Under the pieces are notes generated by a model that did no database searches, was not told the DNA's origin, and saw only the letters and a program-made list of their open reading frames with translations. Made by a program: the position numbers and the translations under genes. DNA of 64,000 bases from assembly GCF_005049045.1 (NCBI RefSeq), contig NZ_SUPK01000002.1, positions 62,001 through 126,000 of the forward strand, given 5' to 3'. Within the stretch, counting starts at the first letter, position 1. Each line of letters starts with the position of its first letter. The stretch is from Cohnella pontilimi. Lineage in GTDB: Bacteria > Bacillota > Bacilli > Paenibacillales > Paenibacillaceae. This document shows positions 10,074 to 19,469 of the stretch, one piece after another.

Positions 10074-10110
10074 ATGGCTGTTTCTCCCCTCAGATGCGGC
10101 AAAAATAACG

Positions 10111-10707
10111 TTAAGCGTATTGAAACCGCTCAATGAGTAAAGGCTGTAATTGTTTCCCCTGAAGCGCCGCTTCGCATGTTTCCATGACGAGATCCATCCG
10201 GGCCACAAGCGAATTCGGCTTGCCCTGCGGATTGTCTTGGCCGAAGGGTACAAAATAGATGTTTTTCGTGACGAGCAGCTTCGCGATATTCGCGGCATTG
10301 AGGCCCAACCCGTCGTTCGTCGAAATGGCGAGCACGACCGGCCGGCAATTGCGCATCTGGGCCTTGGCTGCCATCAGAACCGGACCGTCGGTCATGGCGT
10401 TAGCCAGCTTGCTCGTCGTATTCCCCGTACAAGGCGCGATCGCGAGAACATCGATCCGTTTGCTCGGACCAAGAGGCTCTGCATCCACGATGGACGAAAT
10501 GAGTGCGTTCCCGGTAATGCGCTTAAGCTCTGACTGCCAATGTTCGGACGTTCCGAATCGGGTATCCGTCGTCATAATCGTCGACGAGACGATCGGAATA
10601 ACGTTCGCGCCGGCATCCACAAAACGCTGAATATACGGCATCACTTCCGGCAGCGTGCAATGGGAACCGGAAAGCGCGTAACCGACCGTAATTCCTTGCC
10701 AATTCAT
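10111..10707 (-). CDS. spoVFB: dipicolinate synthase subunit B
   Basis: A 198-residue flavoprotein-fold protein (GYALSGSHCTLPE at residues 9-21; APCTGNTTSKLANA near 90-105). With SpoVFA it oxidises dihydrodipicolinate to dipicolinic acid in the mother cell, for import into the spore core. It overlaps spoVFA by 4 nt (ATGA), so the two subunits are coupled. Confidence 0.93.
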   Translation of the reverse strand: MNWQGITVGYALSGSHCTLPEVMPYIQRFVDAGANVIPIVSSTIMTTDTRFGTSEHWQSELKRITGNALISSIVDAEPLGPSKRIDVLAIAPCTGNTTSKLANAMTDGPVLMAAKAQMRNCRPVVLAISTNDGLGLNAANIAKLLVTKNIYFVPFGQDNPQGKPNSLVARMDLVMETCEAALQGKQLQPLLIERFQYA

Positions 10708-11603
10708 AGCTCATTCCCCCGAAGCCCTTTGTCCTCCAGAATGATCTGGATCAGACTGTTGGCAATGATGCGACCCGCAGTTTTCGGAGCCACAATGCCG
10801 GGCAAACCGGGCGCAAGCAGCGCCTTGATTCCCCGCTTCTCGGCGAAGCGGAAATCGGTGCCTCCGGGCTTCGAAGCCAGGTCGATAATGCAGGCGCGCT
10901 GGGGGAGCTGAGCGATCACTTGTGCTGTGACTATCATAGTCGGAATCGTATTAAAAAGCAAGTCGATATTCCCCGCTTGGCGCGCCAAATCAGGCATGTA
11001 GAAGGGTTCATACCCCATTTCGAAAGCCCTCGCAAAACTGTCTTCCCGACGCACGCCCGCCTTGACTTTTGCACCCAATCCTTGAAGCGTTCTGGCCAGG
11101 GTGAGCCCCGTTCTTCCGAGTCCCAGGACCATGCACACGGAGCCGTGAATGGTGATGTCAGTATTTTGAATGGCCATCATGACGGCGCCTTCCGCGGTCG
11201 GAATCGAGTTATAGATGGCCACGTCGTCTCTCTCGAAGAGTTCGACCAGCTGCACACGGTGCTTTTCGCAAAGCTTCTGCAAATAAGGCTTCGCCATGCC
11301 GGTGTAGACTTTGCAATGCTCCGGCAGCGCGGCGATGTGCGCATCCGTCAGCTTCATTTCCCGGTCGGTGAAAATGGCGGAAATGCTTCCATCGTCTTCG
11401 GTTCCAACAGCCGGGAGCAATAGCGCGTCGGATTCGGTTAAGATGTCCGGCGACCATTCGGCCTTGGACACCCCGGTGAACAGCGTATCCAGACGCTCGA
11501 ACCCGGCAATGGTCACCGAAGCGTCCAATTCGGTCAGCACGCGGATCACTTCCAGCTGCCTTGCGTCCCCGCCGGCCACAACGACCTGCACTCCCGTGAG
11601 CAT
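10704..11603 (-). CDS. spoVFA: dipicolinate synthase subunit A
   Basis: A 299-residue protein with an N-terminal dipicolinate synthase domain and a Rossmann NAD(P)-binding region (LGLGRTGLTLARTL, about 154-167). The start has AAGGGAGG upstream. It forms the dehydrogenase half of dipicolinate synthase. A sigma-K-like promoter lies just upstream, as expected for mother-cell expression. In B. subtilis ymxH precedes it; here dut and ymxG do. Confidence 0.94.
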   Translation of the reverse strand: MLTGVQVVVAGGDARQLEVIRVLTELDASVTIAGFERLDTLFTGVSKAEWSPDILTESDALLLPAVGTEDDGSISAIFTDREMKLTDAHIAALPEHCKVYTGMAKPYLQKLCEKHRVQLVELFERDDVAIYNSIPTAEGAVMMAIQNTDITIHGSVCMVLGLGRTGLTLARTLQGLGAKVKAGVRREDSFARAFEMGYEPFYMPDLARQAGNIDLLFNTIPTMIVTAQVIAQLPQRACIIDLASKPGGTDFRFAEKRGIKALLAPGLPGIVAPKTAGRIIANSLIQIILEDKGLRGNEL

Positions 11604-11639
11604 AAGAGGTACTACCTCCCTTCGGCATCTTACCTACAC

Positions 11640-11667
11640 ATCGTATGCTTGCGCCCAGCCGCGGGTG
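11640..11667 (-). promoter_or_regulatory. sigma-K-like promoter of the spoVF operon
   Basis: On the minus strand, CACC (11664-11667), exactly 16 bp, then CATACGAT (11640-11647) matches the mother-cell sigma-K pattern (ACC or similar, 16-bp spacer, CATA with a T three bases later). It lies about 37 nt before the spoVFA ATG. Motif-based inference. Confidence 0.65.
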
Positions 11668-11797
11668 CCATTCCTCAAGCGCTTCCGGCGGGTGCCTATC
11701 TGGTGTTTCCGGCATCGCGGGGACAGTTAGTTGCGGTTAGCGGTATGTAAGGTTGTGAAACAGTCTTATTGGCGATGTGAGCGGCGGCCCGGGCACC

Positions 11798-11832
11798 AAA
11801 AAAGCCGTCCGGACTTTCGTCCGAAACGGCTT
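11798..11832 (-). terminator. intrinsic terminator after dut
   Basis: An AAGCCG...CGGCTT stem continues into TCGGAC/GTCCGGA around a GAAA loop and is followed by six T on the minus strand. It separates dut from spoVFA. Confidence 0.92.
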
Positions 11833-11836
11833 CCCG

Positions 11837-12280
11837 TTATTTGCCCGTATGCCCGAATCCGCCGATCCCGCGAACGGTATCCGGCAATTCGCTTACTTCG
11901 CTGAGCGAGACTTCAGGCACCCGCTGGAAGACGAGCTGCGCGATACGCTCCCCGCGTTCGATCGTGAATGGTTCCTTGCCCAAATTGATGAGCAGCACCT
12001 TCACTTCGCCCCGGTAATCAGCATCGATCGTGCCGGGTGTATTCAAGCAGGTAATTCCGTGTTTCAACGCAAGCCCGCTGCGCGGCCGCACTTGGGCTTC
12101 CAATTCCCGCGGCATCGCCATGGCGAAGCCGGTCGGAATCAAAGCCCGTTCCCCCGGCGTCAATTCGAGCGGTTCCGGCACAGCGGCGTGAAGATCGAAG
12201 CCCGCGGCCCACTCCGACATTCGGCGCGGCAGCGGGAGATCCTCATTCCCCGGAAGCCGTTTCAACTGGATTGGAAACAA
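11837..12280 (-). CDS. dut: deoxyuridine 5'-triphosphate nucleotidohydrolase (trimeric dUTPase)
   Basis: Encodes 147 residues from a TTG at 12280, with GGGAGG 7 nt upstream. The trimeric dUTPase motifs are visible in order: AGFDLHAA (motif 1), RPRSGLALK (2), GTIDADYRG (3, with the catalytic Asp), RIAQLVF (4) and the C-terminal [10 protein letters not shown] (5). It hydrolyses dUTP to dUMP, limiting uracil in DNA. Its 5' end overlaps the end of ymxG by 38 nt. Placement between ymxG and spoVFA differs from B. subtilis, where ymxH sits. Confidence 0.95.
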   Translation of the reverse strand: MFPIQLKRLPGNEDLPLPRRMSEWAAGFDLHAAVPEPLELTPGERALIPTGFAMAMPRELEAQVRPRSGLALKHGITCLNTPGTIDADYRGEVKVLLINLGKEPFTIERGERIAQLVFQRVPEVSLSEVSELPDTVRGIGGFGHTGK

Positions 12281-13523
12281 CGAACTCCCTCCCGATTCCC
12301 GACAGCACTTTCTCGTTCGCTCCTACAAGCGCAATGGCGCAAGGCTCTTTCATGATATGGGCCATCATGGCGCCCACATCGTCCAACGACACCCGATCGA
12401 TTCGTTCAAGCATTTCGTCGAGCGTGTAATGCCGGCCCAGCATCAGCTCGTTTTTCCCCAAACGATTCATTCGGCTGCTGGTGCTTTCGAGACTGAGGAT
12501 GAGGTTCCCTTTCAGCTGCTCCTTGCCGCGGGACAATTCCGCTTCGCTCAAACCTTTGTCCGCCAGCTCTTGCAGCAGTTCCATCGTCAAATCGTACACG
12601 TCTTTCGTCTGTTTCGGAGCGGTGCCAGCGTACACTGTAAACAGTCCGCTGTCCGCATACGACGTGTGATAGGAATAAACCGAATACGCGAGACCGCGTT
12701 TTTCCCGGATTTCCTGGAACAGACGGGAGCTCATGCCCCCTCCGATCGTGTTGTTCAGCAAAATCATGGCGTACAAGTTCTCATTGGAAATCGATACGCC
12801 CGGGAACGTAAGGCACAGGTGATTCTGTTCCGTTTTTTTGCGGTGGAACAAGCTGTCCGAACGAAAAAGCGGATGCTCCAGCGCCGGGTCGGCACCTCTG
12901 ACGTCGAACCGGCCGAAATGCCGCTCGATCAGCTCCAGCACTTCTTCCCCGACGTTGCCCGCCATGCTGATGACGGTGTTATCGATGCGATAGTGTTCCT
13001 TCATATAACGGCGCAAATGTTCCGGCCCCATTGCCCCCAAACGCTCGGCGGTGCCGAGAATGGACCAGGCCAGCGGATGATCGCCGTACGCGGCCCGCGA
13101 GGCGAGATCGTGCACCGTGTCATCCGGAGTGTCCTCGTACATCGAGATCTCTTCCAAAATGACGTTTTTCTCTTTGGCAAGTTCGGTATCCGCCAGCTGC
13201 GACTCGAAAAACATGTCGGCCAGCACATCCACCGCGATCGGCAGGTGCTGGTCCAGCACTTTGGCGTAGTAGCACGTATATTCTTTGGAGGTGAAGGCGT
13301 TCACGTTGCCGCCGATTCCGTCGAAACGGTCGGCGATTTCCTTGGCGGAGTGCCGGTTCGTTCCTTTGAACAGCATGTGCTCGATAAAATGAGAGATGCC
13401 GTTCACTTCCGGATTTTCGTTGCGGGAACCGGTTTTGACCCAGATGCCGAACGACACCGACCGGCTGGTGGGGATCTGCTCGATCATAACGCGGAGCCCG
13501 TTCCGCAGTTGATATTTGTTCAC
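12243..13523 (-). CDS. ymxG: M16 family zinc protease YmxG/MlpA
   Basis: A 426-residue protein from a GTG preceded by GGGGG. The inverted zinc motif HFIEH lies at 45-49, with the third ligand Glu in the [10 protein letters not shown] region. The second M16 domain fills the C-terminal half and carries the usual R/Y substrate-binding stretch ([13 protein letters not shown]). It belongs to the processing-peptidase-like proteins found beside pnp in Bacillales. The substrate is unknown. The gene overlaps dut. Confidence 0.92.
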   Translation of the reverse strand: MNKYQLRNGLRVMIEQIPTSRSVSFGIWVKTGSRNENPEVNGISHFIEHMLFKGTNRHSAKEIADRFDGIGGNVNAFTSKEYTCYYAKVLDQHLPIAVDVLADMFFESQLADTELAKEKNVILEEISMYEDTPDDTVHDLASRAAYGDHPLAWSILGTAERLGAMGPEHLRRYMKEHYRIDNTVISMAGNVGEEVLELIERHFGRFDVRGADPALEHPLFRSDSLFHRKKTEQNHLCLTFPGVSISNENLYAMILLNNTIGGGMSSRLFQEIREKRGLAYSVYSYHTSYADSGLFTVYAGTAPKQTKDVYDLTMELLQELADKGLSEAELSRGKEQLKGNLILSLESTSSRMNRLGKNELMLGRHYTLDEMLERIDRVSLDDVGAMMAHIMKEPCAIALVGANEKVLSGIGREFVVSNPVETASGE

Positions 13524-13552
13524 CCGTTTTCCCCCTAGCGATGAATGATTCC

Positions 13553-13581
13553 ACTATAACAAATTCCGACATTCGCCACAA
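13553..13581 (-). promoter_or_regulatory. sigma-A-like promoter for ymxG-dut
   Basis: On the minus strand, TTGTGG (13576-13581), a 17-bp spacer and TATAGT (13553-13558) with an extended TG lie about 30 nt before the ymxG start. Confidence 0.6.
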
Positions 13582-13613
13582 CAAACCCCAGCGCGGCTTT
13601 ACCTTCGCTGCTC

Positions 13614-14615
13614 TTACACGCCCGGCGGCGCGGATTCCACACGGTCCGGCGATAAAGTCTCGCTCACGGTGCCGATCCGGTACCCCTTCGCCTTCACGGA
13701 ACGGATCATCCCTTTCAGCGCATGTTGGGAAGTGGCGGTGGGATGCATCAGGATCAAATAACCGCGCCCTGCGCGCTGGGCGATTTTGGACACGACCGCC
13801 GAAGCCGGCGGATTTTGCCAATCCAGCGTATCGAGCGTCCAAAGCACGGTGCGGAGTCCGAACTCGGAAGCTGCCTTCACCGTTCTTGCGTCATAGTCCC
13901 CCGAAGGAGGAGCGAACCAAACGTTCCGCACGCCCAGCTTCTTCAGCAGCGCTTCGGTCTTGGCGATCTCCTGCCGCTGGCGGGCGTTGCTCAACGCGCT
14001 CATGTTCGGGTGGGAGTAAGCGTGATTCGATAATTCGTGTCCGCGGGCCAAAATCTCTTTGGCCGTGTCTTCGTGTTTCGAGAGCCAGGAGCCGTCCAAA
14101 AAAAACGTCGCTTTCACATTTTCTGAAGCCAGCGCATCCAAAATCGACGGCAAATATTCGTCGCCCCACGCCACATTGATCATGAAAGCTACCATCGGTT
14201 TGGCCGGATTGCCCCGATAGATCGGATGGAGCGGCAGGTTCTCAAGCCCGACGGCCGGCGGCACTTCTTTGTACACCCATGGAAAATCGGCGGAATCCGG
14301 CATGAGACCTATCGCTTTCGCTTTCGCATAGGTGGCTTCCACATCGATCACACGTCCATTGTACCCCGGAATGGCTTTCCAGACTCGGTCGATGATGGCA
14401 TCGGACGGCGGAATGTTTCGTTTTGCTGCTTCCGACCGTATCCATTCCCGCAAAGAAGGCAGCGGCTGCCCTTCCGTCCGGAAAGCGGCAGACTGCGGCT
14501 CGGGATGTTTGACAGCTTGTACGAAGGGAGCCAGCGGACCGTACGTTCCCGCAAACCAAATAGCACACAAACAGACCAGCAAAGACGCCAGTCGGAACGA
14601 AGAAGATTTGCTCAT
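13614..14615 (-). CDS. ylxY: YlxY-type polysaccharide deacetylase-like protein
   Basis: Encodes 333 residues from the ATG at 14615 (GGGTGA about 8 nt upstream; a GTG four codons earlier is possible). An N-terminal signal or membrane segment (about 8-28) suggests an extracytoplasmic protein. The NodB-like domain spans about 140-325. The usual TFDDGP motif is replaced by NVAWGDEY, while SNHAYSHPNMS keeps the two His. Missing one metal-site Asp is typical of YlxY proteins and raises doubt about classical deacetylase activity. It sits between pnp and ymxG, as in B. subtilis. Confidence 0.88.
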   Translation of the reverse strand: MSKSSSFRLASLLVCLCAIWFAGTYGPLAPFVQAVKHPEPQSAAFRTEGQPLPSLREWIRSEAAKRNIPPSDAIIDRVWKAIPGYNGRVIDVEATYAKAKAIGLMPDSADFPWVYKEVPPAVGLENLPLHPIYRGNPAKPMVAFMINVAWGDEYLPSILDALASENVKATFFLDGSWLSKHEDTAKEILARGHELSNHAYSHPNMSALSNARQRQEIAKTEALLKKLGVRNVWFAPPSGDYDARTVKAASEFGLRTVLWTLDTLDWQNPPASAVVSKIAQRAGRGYLILMHPTATSQHALKGMIRSVKAKGYRIGTVSETLSPDRVESAPPGV

Positions 14616-14665
14616 GAACAGGCTCACCCGCCTTGTCCGATATCTGCCTTCATCCTATGCCGGAC

Positions 14666-14697
14666 AAAACAAAAAGAGACCTGCTCAGTCTCTTTTA
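14666..14697 (-). terminator. intrinsic terminator after pnp
   Basis: An AAAAGAGAC/GTCTCTTTT stem with a 7-nt loop is followed by TGTTTT on the minus strand, directly after the pnp stop. Confidence 0.88.
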
Positions 14698-14720
14698 GCT
14701 TCTCGATGAAATTCGCTTCC

Positions 14721-16823
14721 TTAAACGGAAGAAGGCTGCTCCGGTGTCAGAAGCACTTTGCGGGACAAGTTGATTCTGCCCATGTTGTCGATCTCGGTAA
14801 CTTTCACTTGGATCGTATCGCCGATATTGACGACGTCCTCCACCTTCGCCACCCGCTCATTCGCCAGCTGCGAAATGTGAACTAGACCGTCCTTGTTCGG
14901 CAAAATCTCGACGAAGGCGCCGAATTTCTCGATTCGTTTGACCGTGCCGGTGTACACTTCTCCGACTTGGACTTCCTTCACGATGCCTTCGATGATTTGC
15001 TGGGCTTTGCGGTTGGCCGCCTCGTCCGTCGAGGAGATGTAGACCGAACCGTCTTGTTCGATGTCGATTTTGACGCCGGTTTCCTCGATAATTTTGTTGA
15101 TGATTTTGCCGCCCGATCCGATGACGTCGCGGATTTTGTCCGGGTGGATTTTCATCGAAATGATTTTTGGAGCGTACGGGCTCAAAGACTTGCGCGGTTC
15201 CTTCATCGTCTCGAGCATTTTGCCGAGGATGAACATCCGGCCTTCTTTGGCCTGATCTAGCGCTTGCGTAAGGATGGCGCGGTCGATTCCGTCGATCTTG
15301 ATATCCATCTGAATCGCGGTCACGCCTGCCGAAGTTCCTGCCACCTTGAAGTCCATATCGCCAAGGTGGTCTTCCATGCCTTGGATATCCGTGAGGATCG
15401 AAAAATGTTCGCCGTCTTTGATGAGCCCCATCGCCACCCCGGCAACCGGAGCTTTGATCGGTACGCCCGCGTCCATCATGGCCAGCGTGCTGGCGCAGAT
15501 GCTCGCCTGAGAGGTGGAACCGTTGGATTCCAGCACCTCGGATACGAGACGAATCGTATACGGGAATTCGGCTTCCGACGGAATCACTTTCAGCAGCGCC
15601 CGCTCACCCAACGCGCCGTGTCCGATTTCGCGGCGGCCCGGAGGACGCAGCGGACGGGCTTCTCCGACCGAGAACGGCGGGAAGTTATAGTGATGCATGA
15701 ACCGCTTGGTCTCTTCCAAGCCGATGCCGTCCAAAATTTGTACGTCACCGAGCGCGCCGAGCGTACATATGCTGAGCGCCTGGGTTTGTCCGCGCGTGAA
15801 CAGGCCGGATCCGTGCGTACGGGGCAAAATGCCGACGTCGCTCGTAATCGGACGGATTTCTTCAAGCTTGCGCCCATCCGGACGGACCTTGTCATGCGTA
15901 ATGAGGCGGCGCACTTCATTTTTGACGATATCGTACAGCACTTCTTTCACGTCGGCGAGCTTTTCCGGCGATTCGGCGTACACCGAGCTAAAGTGTTCCA
16001 CCGTCTCGGCGTTAATAGCGTCGATCGCTTCTTGGCGGGCATGTTTCTCCCCAATGCGGACGGCTTCGACCAGACGGGATTGCGCGAAGGCTTGTACATC
16101 CGCTTCCACTCCTGCGTCGACCGTATGCAGCTTCACTTCCATTTTCTGAACGCCGGCTTTGGCGACCAATTGATCGATCGTATCCACGATCTTCTTGATC
16201 TCCTCATGACCGAACATGATCGCTTCGAGCATGTCGGCTTCCGGCACTTCTTCGGCTTCCGCTTCGACCATCATGATGGCGTCGCGTGTTCCGGCGACTA
16301 CCACGTACAAGTCGCTCTTCTCTTCCTGTTCCACGGTCGGGTTGATGATGAAGCGTCCGTCCACACGACCGACGATCACGCCGCCGATCGGTCCGTTAAA
16401 AGGCACATTGGAGATCGACAGCGCAGCGGATGTCCCGATCATCGCGGCAATTTCCGGCGAGCAGTCCTGATCCACACTCATCACCAGATTGACGATCTGC
16501 ACATCGTTCCGGAAGCCATCCGGAAACAACGGACGAATCGGCCGGTCCGTGAGACGGCTGGCCAAAATCGCTTTCTCGCTTGGACGGCCTTCCCGTTTAA
16601 TGAAGCCTCCCGGGATTTTGCCGACGGCGTATAACCGTTCTTCGTAGTTTACGGTCAGCGGGAAGAAATCGAGATCTTTCGGCTCCGAAGAAGCGGTAAC
16701 CGTGGACAATACGACGGTTTCGCCGTAACGGACCACCACCGCTCCATTCGCTTGTTTCGCCAGACGCCCCGTCTCCAGGGCGAACGGACGGCCGCCGAGT
16801 TGCATTTCTACGCGATGTTCCAT
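14721..16823 (-). CDS. pnp: polyribonucleotide nucleotidyltransferase (PNPase)
   Basis: A 700-residue protein with two RNase PH domains separated by an all-alpha domain, then KH (about 555-615; [11 protein letters not shown]) and S1 (about 622-692). This is the phosphorolytic 3'-5' exonuclease used in mRNA decay and DNA repair. The SD is an AGGAGGG type. It lies downstream of rpsO behind a terminator; 160 nt of upstream DNA hold no promoter I would defend, so expression may rely on read-through. Confidence 0.97.
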   Translation of the reverse strand: MEHRVEMQLGGRPFALETGRLAKQANGAVVVRYGETVVLSTVTASSEPKDLDFFPLTVNYEERLYAVGKIPGGFIKREGRPSEKAILASRLTDRPIRPLFPDGFRNDVQIVNLVMSVDQDCSPEIAAMIGTSAALSISNVPFNGPIGGVIVGRVDGRFIINPTVEQEEKSDLYVVVAGTRDAIMMVEAEAEEVPEADMLEAIMFGHEEIKKIVDTIDQLVAKAGVQKMEVKLHTVDAGVEADVQAFAQSRLVEAVRIGEKHARQEAIDAINAETVEHFSSVYAESPEKLADVKEVLYDIVKNEVRRLITHDKVRPDGRKLEEIRPITSDVGILPRTHGSGLFTRGQTQALSICTLGALGDVQILDGIGLEETKRFMHHYNFPPFSVGEARPLRPPGRREIGHGALGERALLKVIPSEAEFPYTIRLVSEVLESNGSTSQASICASTLAMMDAGVPIKAPVAGVAMGLIKDGEHFSILTDIQGMEDHLGDMDFKVAGTSAGVTAIQMDIKIDGIDRAILTQALDQAKEGRMFILGKMLETMKEPRKSLSPYAPKIISMKIHPDKIRDVIGSGGKIINKIIEETGVKIDIEQDGSVYISSTDEAANRKAQQIIEGIVKEVQVGEVYTGTVKRIEKFGAFVEILPNKDGLVHISQLANERVAKVEDVVNIGDTIQVKVTEIDNMGRINLSRKVLLTPEQPSSV

Positions 16824-16982
16824 AACTTTTCCCTCCTCCTAGCGCGGCTGGATTCCTCAATCGTCGTTACGATAAGCCGCCGCAACTGAACTTATGTAAT
16901 TTCGTCACCTTACCCATTATTTCCTGCCATCAGCCGGCTTAGGCGCAGCGTGCCCGCGTAAACCGAACGGCGTCGACATGGG

Positions 16983-17043
16983 AAAAAAGCAACCCGGTAC
17001 CGGTCGGATCGAAAGTCCGAATCGACTCGGGCAGGTTGCTTTC
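16983..17043 (-). terminator. large intrinsic terminator after rpsO
   Basis: AAAGCAACC pairs with GGTTGCTTT across an inner TCGGACTTTCGATCCGA-type hairpin, ending in a T-run on the minus strand. The size is unusual, but position right after rpsO supports it. It probably modulates rpsO-pnp read-through. Confidence 0.85.
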
Positions 17044-17055
17044 TAAGGCGTCGAA

Positions 17056-17325
17056 TTAGCGGCGCAGGCCCAGTTTTTCAATCAGGGCGCCGTACCGTTT
17101 CACATCTTTGTTCTTCAAGTATGCCAACAGCTTGCGCCGTTGACCGACCATCTTGAGCAGACCGCGGCGGGAGTGGTGGTCTTTCTTGTGATCCCGCAGG
17201 TGAGCCGTCAAGTTGTTGATGTTCTCGGTCAGGATAGCAATTTGGACTTCCGGGGAACCCGTGTCCGATGCGTGTGTCTTGTGCGCTTCAATCAACTCTT
17301 GTTTACGCTCTTGAGTCAATGCCAT
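17056..17325 (-). CDS. rpsO: 30S ribosomal protein S15
   Basis: Encodes 89 residues from the ATG at 17325 with AGGAGGTGAT upstream, an almost complete anti-16S match; an ATG three codons earlier lies in the SD region. It contains the hallmark [15 protein letters not shown]. It binds the central domain of 16S rRNA. The order ribF-rpsO-pnp is that of B. subtilis. Confidence 0.98.
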   Translation of the reverse strand: MALTQERKQELIEAHKTHASDTGSPEVQIAILTENINNLTAHLRDHKKDHHSRRGLLKMVGQRRKLLAYLKNKDVKRYGALIEKLGLRR

Positions 17326-17427
17326 CCTAATCACCTCCTTCTATGAAATCGCCGTTAGCCTCGCCGCCGACGGTGAAATCGCGCGGCCAAGCCAAGGTTC
17401 TATGTGCGCGTGTGCGCAACGTTCCTT

Positions 17428-17457
17428 AGTATAGCATATCGGATAGCCCCGGTACAA
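17428..17457 (-). promoter_or_regulatory. sigma-A-like promoter of rpsO
   Basis: On the minus strand, TTGTAC (17452-17457), 18 bp, then TATACT (17428-17433) with extended TGC gives a leader of about 95 nt before rpsO. The leader is GC-rich and could fold for S15 autoregulation, but I cannot show a specific fold. Confidence 0.65.
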
Positions 17458-17474
17458 TGCCGAGATGCAAAAAG

Positions 17475-18461
17475 TCAGTCTCGCAGCCGGGAGAGCAGCG
17501 TACGTGCCTGATCCGCGTCACGGCCGATCTGGCTTATTAACTGTTCCAAAGAGGCGAACTTCTGCTCTTCCCGTATATAGGAATGAAACGTAAGTCTCAA
17601 ACTGCGGCCGTATAAGTCCCCTTCAAAATCGAACAGGTGCGCTTCCAGCCTAAGCTCTCCGCGTGGGACTTCGAAAGTGGGACGGAAGCCGATGTTCACG
17701 ACCGCTTCTTTCTTCGGCTCCGGCTGTCCATCGTCCTGTAAAAGACTCACAGTCACTGCATATACGCCGGGCTTGGGAATTACATAAGGCTGCTCAGGAA
17801 AAAGGTTTGCGGTCGGGTAACCGATCTGTCTGCCCCTCGCATCCCCATGCACGACTTTCCCCTGCAGGTCATAAGGACGGTCCAGCAGCCGGGCCGCCGT
17901 ATCGCAGTCGCCGTCGGCAAGCGCTTCGCGGATGCGCGTGGTGCTGACCTTCTCGCCGCCATCGTACACGGGTTCCGCCACACTGACGTCGATCGAACCT
18001 TGGCTGAACAAGCGCAGCGCTTCCGCATTGCCTTGACCACGGTGGCCGAAAGCGAAATCGAAGCCGACGACCGCCGAACGCACGCCAAGCGGCAGCAGCA
18101 ATTCCTGTACGAATCGCTCTGCCGTCACGGCCGCGAAGTCCCGGTCGAACTTGATCACATAAGCAGCTTCCACACCTAAGGAGGCCATCAGCGCAAGCTT
18201 GTCGTCCAGCGGTGTCAGCACCGTTTGATATTGATCTCCCTGCCCCAGAACGGCCCGGGGATGAGGGTCGAAGGTCATGACCGCCGGCGTCTGTCCGCGT
18301 TCGCGAGCGGCCGCAACCGCACGGCGCACAACGTCCGCATGACCCAGGTGGACGCCGTCGAAAAACCCGATCGCCAGGGATAACCCTTGCGGTTTGCGTG
18401 CTCCCTCGGGAAGTGCGGCTTCGTTTCCGATCGTATCCACCGTTAGTTCGTATCGTTCCAC
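17475..18461 (-). CDS. ribF: bifunctional riboflavin kinase / FMN adenylyltransferase
   Basis: Encodes 328 residues from a GTG with GGAGGGG about 6 nt upstream. The N-terminal nucleotidyltransferase domain has GFFDGVHLGH (about 32-41) and STTRIREAL near 178. The C-terminal flavokinase domain carries the GYPTAN motif. It makes FMN and then FAD from riboflavin. Standard position at the end of the nusA-infB-truB operon. No terminator is visible before the rpsO promoter. Confidence 0.96.
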   Translation of the reverse strand: MERYELTVDTIGNEAALPEGARKPQGLSLAIGFFDGVHLGHADVVRRAVAAARERGQTPAVMTFDPHPRAVLGQGDQYQTVLTPLDDKLALMASLGVEAAYVIKFDRDFAAVTAERFVQELLLPLGVRSAVVGFDFAFGHRGQGNAEALRLFSQGSIDVSVAEPVYDGGEKVSTTRIREALADGDCDTAARLLDRPYDLQGKVVHGDARGRQIGYPTANLFPEQPYVIPKPGVYAVTVSLLQDDGQPEPKKEAVVNIGFRPTFEVPRGELRLEAHLFDFEGDLYGRSLRLTFHSYIREEQKFASLEQLISQIGRDADQARTLLSRLRD

Positions 18462-18515
18462 GTGATGCCCCTCCTTGAGCGGACCGCAGCCATTTTACTG
18501 CCTTTATGGTTCCGC

Positions 18516-19469
18516 TCACTCTTTCGATTCCGGATCGCCTGAAGGCGGGAAAACCTTGACCGCACGCAGGGACCCGCCGGCCGGATCGTACTCGAATAGG
18601 CCGAGAAAAGTGCCGTCCGTTCGATACAACCGCCATAACCCGGATCGGTCCGGCACCGGGTTTAACGCCAAGGCGGTCACCGGTTTCCCTTGCAGCGCGT
18701 TGTGCGCCTCCGGCATTCCGGCTTGCGTGAACGGCAAGTGATCGAGCAGCCGGTCTCCTTGACGCAGCTTCTCCTGCAAGCTTCCCGCGGCGATGAGCTC
18801 CGGGATTTGCTCCAAGGTGACGCATGCTTCCCGCCCGAGACCCGCGCTTTCCGTGCGGATCAAGGAAGCCATGACGGCAGGTACACCGAGCCGCCGGCCG
18901 ATATCTACGCATAAGGTGCGAATATATGTGCCCTTGGAGCAGCGGACGCGAAAACGGATCTCCGGATGTGCCGTACCCGTCCGAACCTCCAGGATTTCGA
19001 TCTCATGTATCGTTACCCTGCGCGCTTTCCGCTCTACCGTCACGCCTTCGCGAGCCAGCTCGTACAGTCTTTTGCCGTTCACCTTCACCGCGGACACCAT
19101 CGGAGGCACCTGATCGATCTCTCCGACAAAGGACAGAACGGCGTCTCTCATCCGTTCTTCCGTGAGAAACGAGGCGTCCGCCTCTTCGATTACCGTGCCT
19201 TCCAAGTCCTCGGTATCGGTCGCGATCCCGAAACGCAGCGTGGCTTCGTACGTTTTGGGCAGCTCCTGCAAATACTCCACGAACCGCGTGGCTCGTCCGA
19301 TACAAAGCGGAAGCACGCCGGTTACCGCCGGATCCAGCGTTCCGGTATGTCCGATCCGGCGCTCTCGAAGCAGCCGCCGAGCTTTGGCCACCACGTCGTG
19401 AGACGTCCAGCCGGCCGGCTTCCAAATTGCCAGAACACCTTCAAGAGCTGCGGAAGTTTTGACGTTCAT
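18516..19469 (-). CDS. truB: tRNA pseudouridine(55) synthase
   Basis: A 317-residue protein. The catalytic Asp lies in GHTGTLDPAVTGVL (about 41-54); PPMVSAVKVNGKRLYELAREG is the conserved core and RCSKGTYIRTL follows. It isomerises U55 in the T-loop of tRNAs. It overlaps nrnA by 4 nt, indicating coupling. The C-terminal PUA-like region is present, so the gene looks complete. Confidence 0.96.
   Translation of the reverse strand: MNVKTSAALEGVLAIWKPAGWTSHDVVAKARRLLRERRIGHTGTLDPAVTGVLPLCIGRATRFVEYLQELPKTYEATLRFGIATDTEDLEGTVIEEADASFLTEERMRDAVLSFVGEIDQVPPMVSAVKVNGKRLYELAREGVTVERKARRVTIHEIEILEVRTGTAHPEIRFRVRCSKGTYIRTLCVDIGRRLGVPAVMASLIRTESAGLGREACVTLEQIPELIAAGSLQEKLRQGDRLLDHLPFTQAGMPEAHNALQGKPVTALALNPVPDRSGLWRLYRTDGTFLGLFEYDPAGGSLRAVKVFPPSGDPESKE

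Noticed and set aside
15264-16634. Plus-strand open frame of 456 codons opposite pnp
   Set aside because: Entirely antisense to a certain gene, with no start signal or domain.
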